From Pedobacter panaciterrae (GTDB lineage Bacteria > Bacteroidota > Bacteroidia > Sphingobacteriales > Sphingobacteriaceae): a DNA stretch of 64,000 nt. This document shows positions 62,840 through 64,000 of this stretch, one piece after another. Location: positions 19,787 through 83,786 of the forward strand of contig NZ_LGEL01000016.1 in NCBI RefSeq assembly GCF_001636695.1, written 5' to 3'. The number at the start of each line of letters is the position of its first letter. Position 1 is the first letter of the stretch. Below the pieces are notes generated by a model. The model was not told the DNA's origin. It was given only the letters and a program-made list of their open reading frames with translations, and did no database searches. The translations under genes and the position numbers were made by a program.

Positions 62840-63844
62840 CTATTTTCCGAACTTCATTTTTAGCTGCTCCAACATATCATTAGTTACATCAACTGCAGGC
62901 TTTTCTTTTTTAGGCTGAGGTTTAAATGTTGGTTTTGACTGATTTGGATTAGGCTTATTTGCTACGTGTGGCTGTGCTTGCTTAGCTGCCTGAGGCTGTT
63001 GTCCCTGTTGCTGTTGTTTCTCTAGCTTAAGCTTTTCCTTCTTTTTATTCCATCTTTCCCAGATTTCGCCTAACTTTTTCTTGGTATATAAAGGAAAATC
63101 ACCTTGCTTCATCCAGGCATAGTAACTAGGTTCAATATCAAAAACCTGTTCCACAGTTTTGCCTTTATGTTTTCCAAAATTAAAAATCTCTTCGTTGTCT
63201 TCATTAAAAACCATACGACCTGCAAAGTCTACAGGTTTATTCATGTTTGTAAAAGTATGAAGTGCTTCTACATTATTCTGTACCGGCTTCGATATGTTGC
63301 CTTGTTTATCTTCAAACTCAGTATCCTTATAGCGCTCTATTTGAGCTAGTAGAACATGATAGGTAGCTGTAATGTCAGCTTCTGCTGAATGTGCATTTAC
63401 AATATCCTTATCACAATAGAATTTATAAGCAGCACGCAAGGTACGTTGCTCCATTTGATGGAATATATTCTGAACATCTACAAACTTCCTGTCCGACATA
63501 TCAAAATCTACCCCTGCTCTGAGAAACTCTTCTAGTAAAACAGGAATATCAAATCTGTTTGAATTATATCCTGCTAAATCAGCATCGCCAATAAAATCAG
63601 AAAGTTCTTGTGCTACATCCTTAAATGCTGGCTCATTAACAATATCTTTATCATAAATTCCATGAATTAACGACGATTGTAATGGAATAGGCATTTCAGG
63701 ATTAATACGGAGCGTTTTAATCAGTTCTGAGCCGTCGGGCATAGCTTTTAAAATAGCAATTTCTACTATACGATCAGCACCAACATTAACTCCGGTAGTT
63801 TCTAAATCAAAAAAAGCGAGCGGACGGTTTAAATATAATTTCAT
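62840..63844 (-). CDS. DEDDh 3'-5' exonuclease (DnaQ-like) with low-complexity tail
   Basis: A 334-residue protein from ATG 63844 (ATG 63853 is three codons longer; the frame to 63868 would start at TTG). The exonuclease core has FFDLETTGVNVGADRIVEI (DED first pair), GYNSNRFDIPVLLEEF, and HSAEADITATYHVL with the conserved His and Asp. About 60 residues follow with FGKHKGKTVEQVF and YYAWMKQGDFP, which look like a small DNA-binding add-on. A Gln/Pro/Lys-rich low-complexity tail ends the protein. It may proofread or process DNA or RNA; the role is unsettled. Long PolC-like exonucleases of this type are common in Bacteroidota. Confidence 0.86.
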   Translation of the reverse strand: MKLYLNRPLAFFDLETTGVNVGADRIVEIAILKAMPDGSELIKTLRINPEMPIPLQSSLIHGIYDKDIVNEPAFKDVAQELSDFIGDADLAGYNSNRFDIPVLLEEFLRAGVDFDMSDRKFVDVQNIFHQMEQRTLRAAYKFYCDKDIVNAHSAEADITATYHVLLAQIERYKDTEFEDKQGNISKPVQNNVEALHTFTNMNKPVDFAGRMVFNEDNEEIFNFGKHKGKTVEQVFDIEPSYYAWMKQGDFPLYTKKKLGEIWERWNKKKEKLKLEKQQQQGQQPQAAKQAQPHVANKPNPNQSKPTFKPQPKKEKPAVDVTNDMLEQLKMKFGK

Positions 63845-63981
63845 TTCTAACATTTTGTAGCTCTTCAAAAGTTGTTAAAATCATCCATTAAACCTTAACT
63901 TATTTGACAATGCATTAAATTGAGAAACAAATGGTTTTAATATATATTTTTATTTCCTTTGCTATATCAATACTGCTATGT

Positions 63982-64000
63982 CTGTCTCTTATACACATCT
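63982..64000. other. 19-bp Tn5/Nextera mosaic-end sequence at the window edge (probable adapter)
   Basis: CTGTCTCTTATACACATCT is the exact reverse complement of the 19-bp mosaic end AGATGTGTATAAGAGACAG used in Nextera library construction. It ends exactly on the last base. The rest of 63845-63981 is AT-rich intergenic DNA with no gene seen. The natural reading is untrimmed adapter at a contig end, not biology. Confidence 0.9.

Noticed and set aside
63982-64000. Real Tn5-type transposon end
   Set aside because: Only the 19-bp mosaic end is present, flush with the edge, which is the pattern of adapter read-through.
1-64000. tRNA or rRNA genes
   Set aside because: I saw no cloverleaf-like stretch with a conserved T-loop or any rRNA sequence; a tRNAscan-SE run would settle it.

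Overview
The window looks like a chromosomal stretch of a Bacteroidota bacterium close to Pedobacter (Sphingobacteriaceae). The evidence is low GC, FecI/FecR pairs, TonB receptors with surface lipoproteins, TAnnTTTG-type -7 boxes, almost no Shine-Dalgarno sequences, and Bacteroidota-type thrS-infC-rpmI-rplT, RecQ and XRE-S24 genes. About 50 protein genes are supported. I saw no rRNA or tRNA gene, no CRISPR array and no insertion sequence. The last 19 bases equal the Tn5/Nextera mosaic end, so the right edge is probably a contig end with leftover sequencing adapter.

Layout. 1-4.4 kb (minus): a GH29 alpha-L-fucosidase cut by the window edge, a PAS-LuxR regulator and a complete bacteriophytochrome histidine kinase. 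4.6-6.9 kb: an outer-membrane-type protein and a Bcr/CflA efflux pump. 7.1-14.1 kb (plus): a repeat-rich surface protein, a GIN-domain lipoprotein, a fatty acid hydroxylase fused to an exported domain, then an ECF sigma factor, a FecR anti-sigma factor and an STN-domain protein carrying the same 15-16 residue repeats instead of a TonB-dependent barrel. 14.1-14.8 kb: a class III-like sirtuin without the usual zinc cysteines.

15.0-25.75 kb (minus) is a nine-gene cobalamin-uptake operon. It has a recognisable promoter and an adenosylcobalamin riboswitch, followed by a BtuB-like TonB receptor, four BtuG/DUF5074-like beta-propeller lipoproteins, three mutually paralogous surface lipoproteins with a calcium-type loop, and a small membrane protein (DUF6580-like) that may carry cobalamin across the inner membrane.

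25.8-37.3 kb: a serine hydrolase, PPK2, a GH43-like enzyme, a GT39 glycosyltransferase, a class A PBP, and a peptidase/TolB-propeller/outer-membrane-barrel fusion. 37.3-40.6 kb: a repeat-filled gap, a degenerate GIY-YIG protein, and an XRE-S24 regulator directly upstream of bioF-bioD. 40.7-43.8 kb (minus): thrS-infC-rpmI-rplT, with infC starting at TTG. 44-54 kb: SGNH hydrolase, orphan LutA-like protein, Atg22-like MFS, second GIN-domain protein, RecQ, amidohydrolase with a TolB domain, and a serpin lipoprotein. 54.4-63.9 kb: an Aat-fold protein lacking the catalytic residues, a YhiN-like flavoprotein, purK-purE, YqgE, pdxH, 3-hydroxyacyl-CoA dehydrogenase, ruvB, a tail-anchored small protein, queG and a DEDDh exonuclease.

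Several intergenic gaps hold near-identical REP-like elements (perfect 30-bp inverted repeats around a 12-13 nt loop). Another gap is filled by an unrelated perfect 33-bp inverted repeat. The strongest candidates for something undescribed are the ECF/FecR/STN-repeat locus, the expanded B12 surface operon with its terminal membrane protein, and the catalytically stripped Aat-fold protein. All functions are read from sequence motifs and memory of families; no database search was run.
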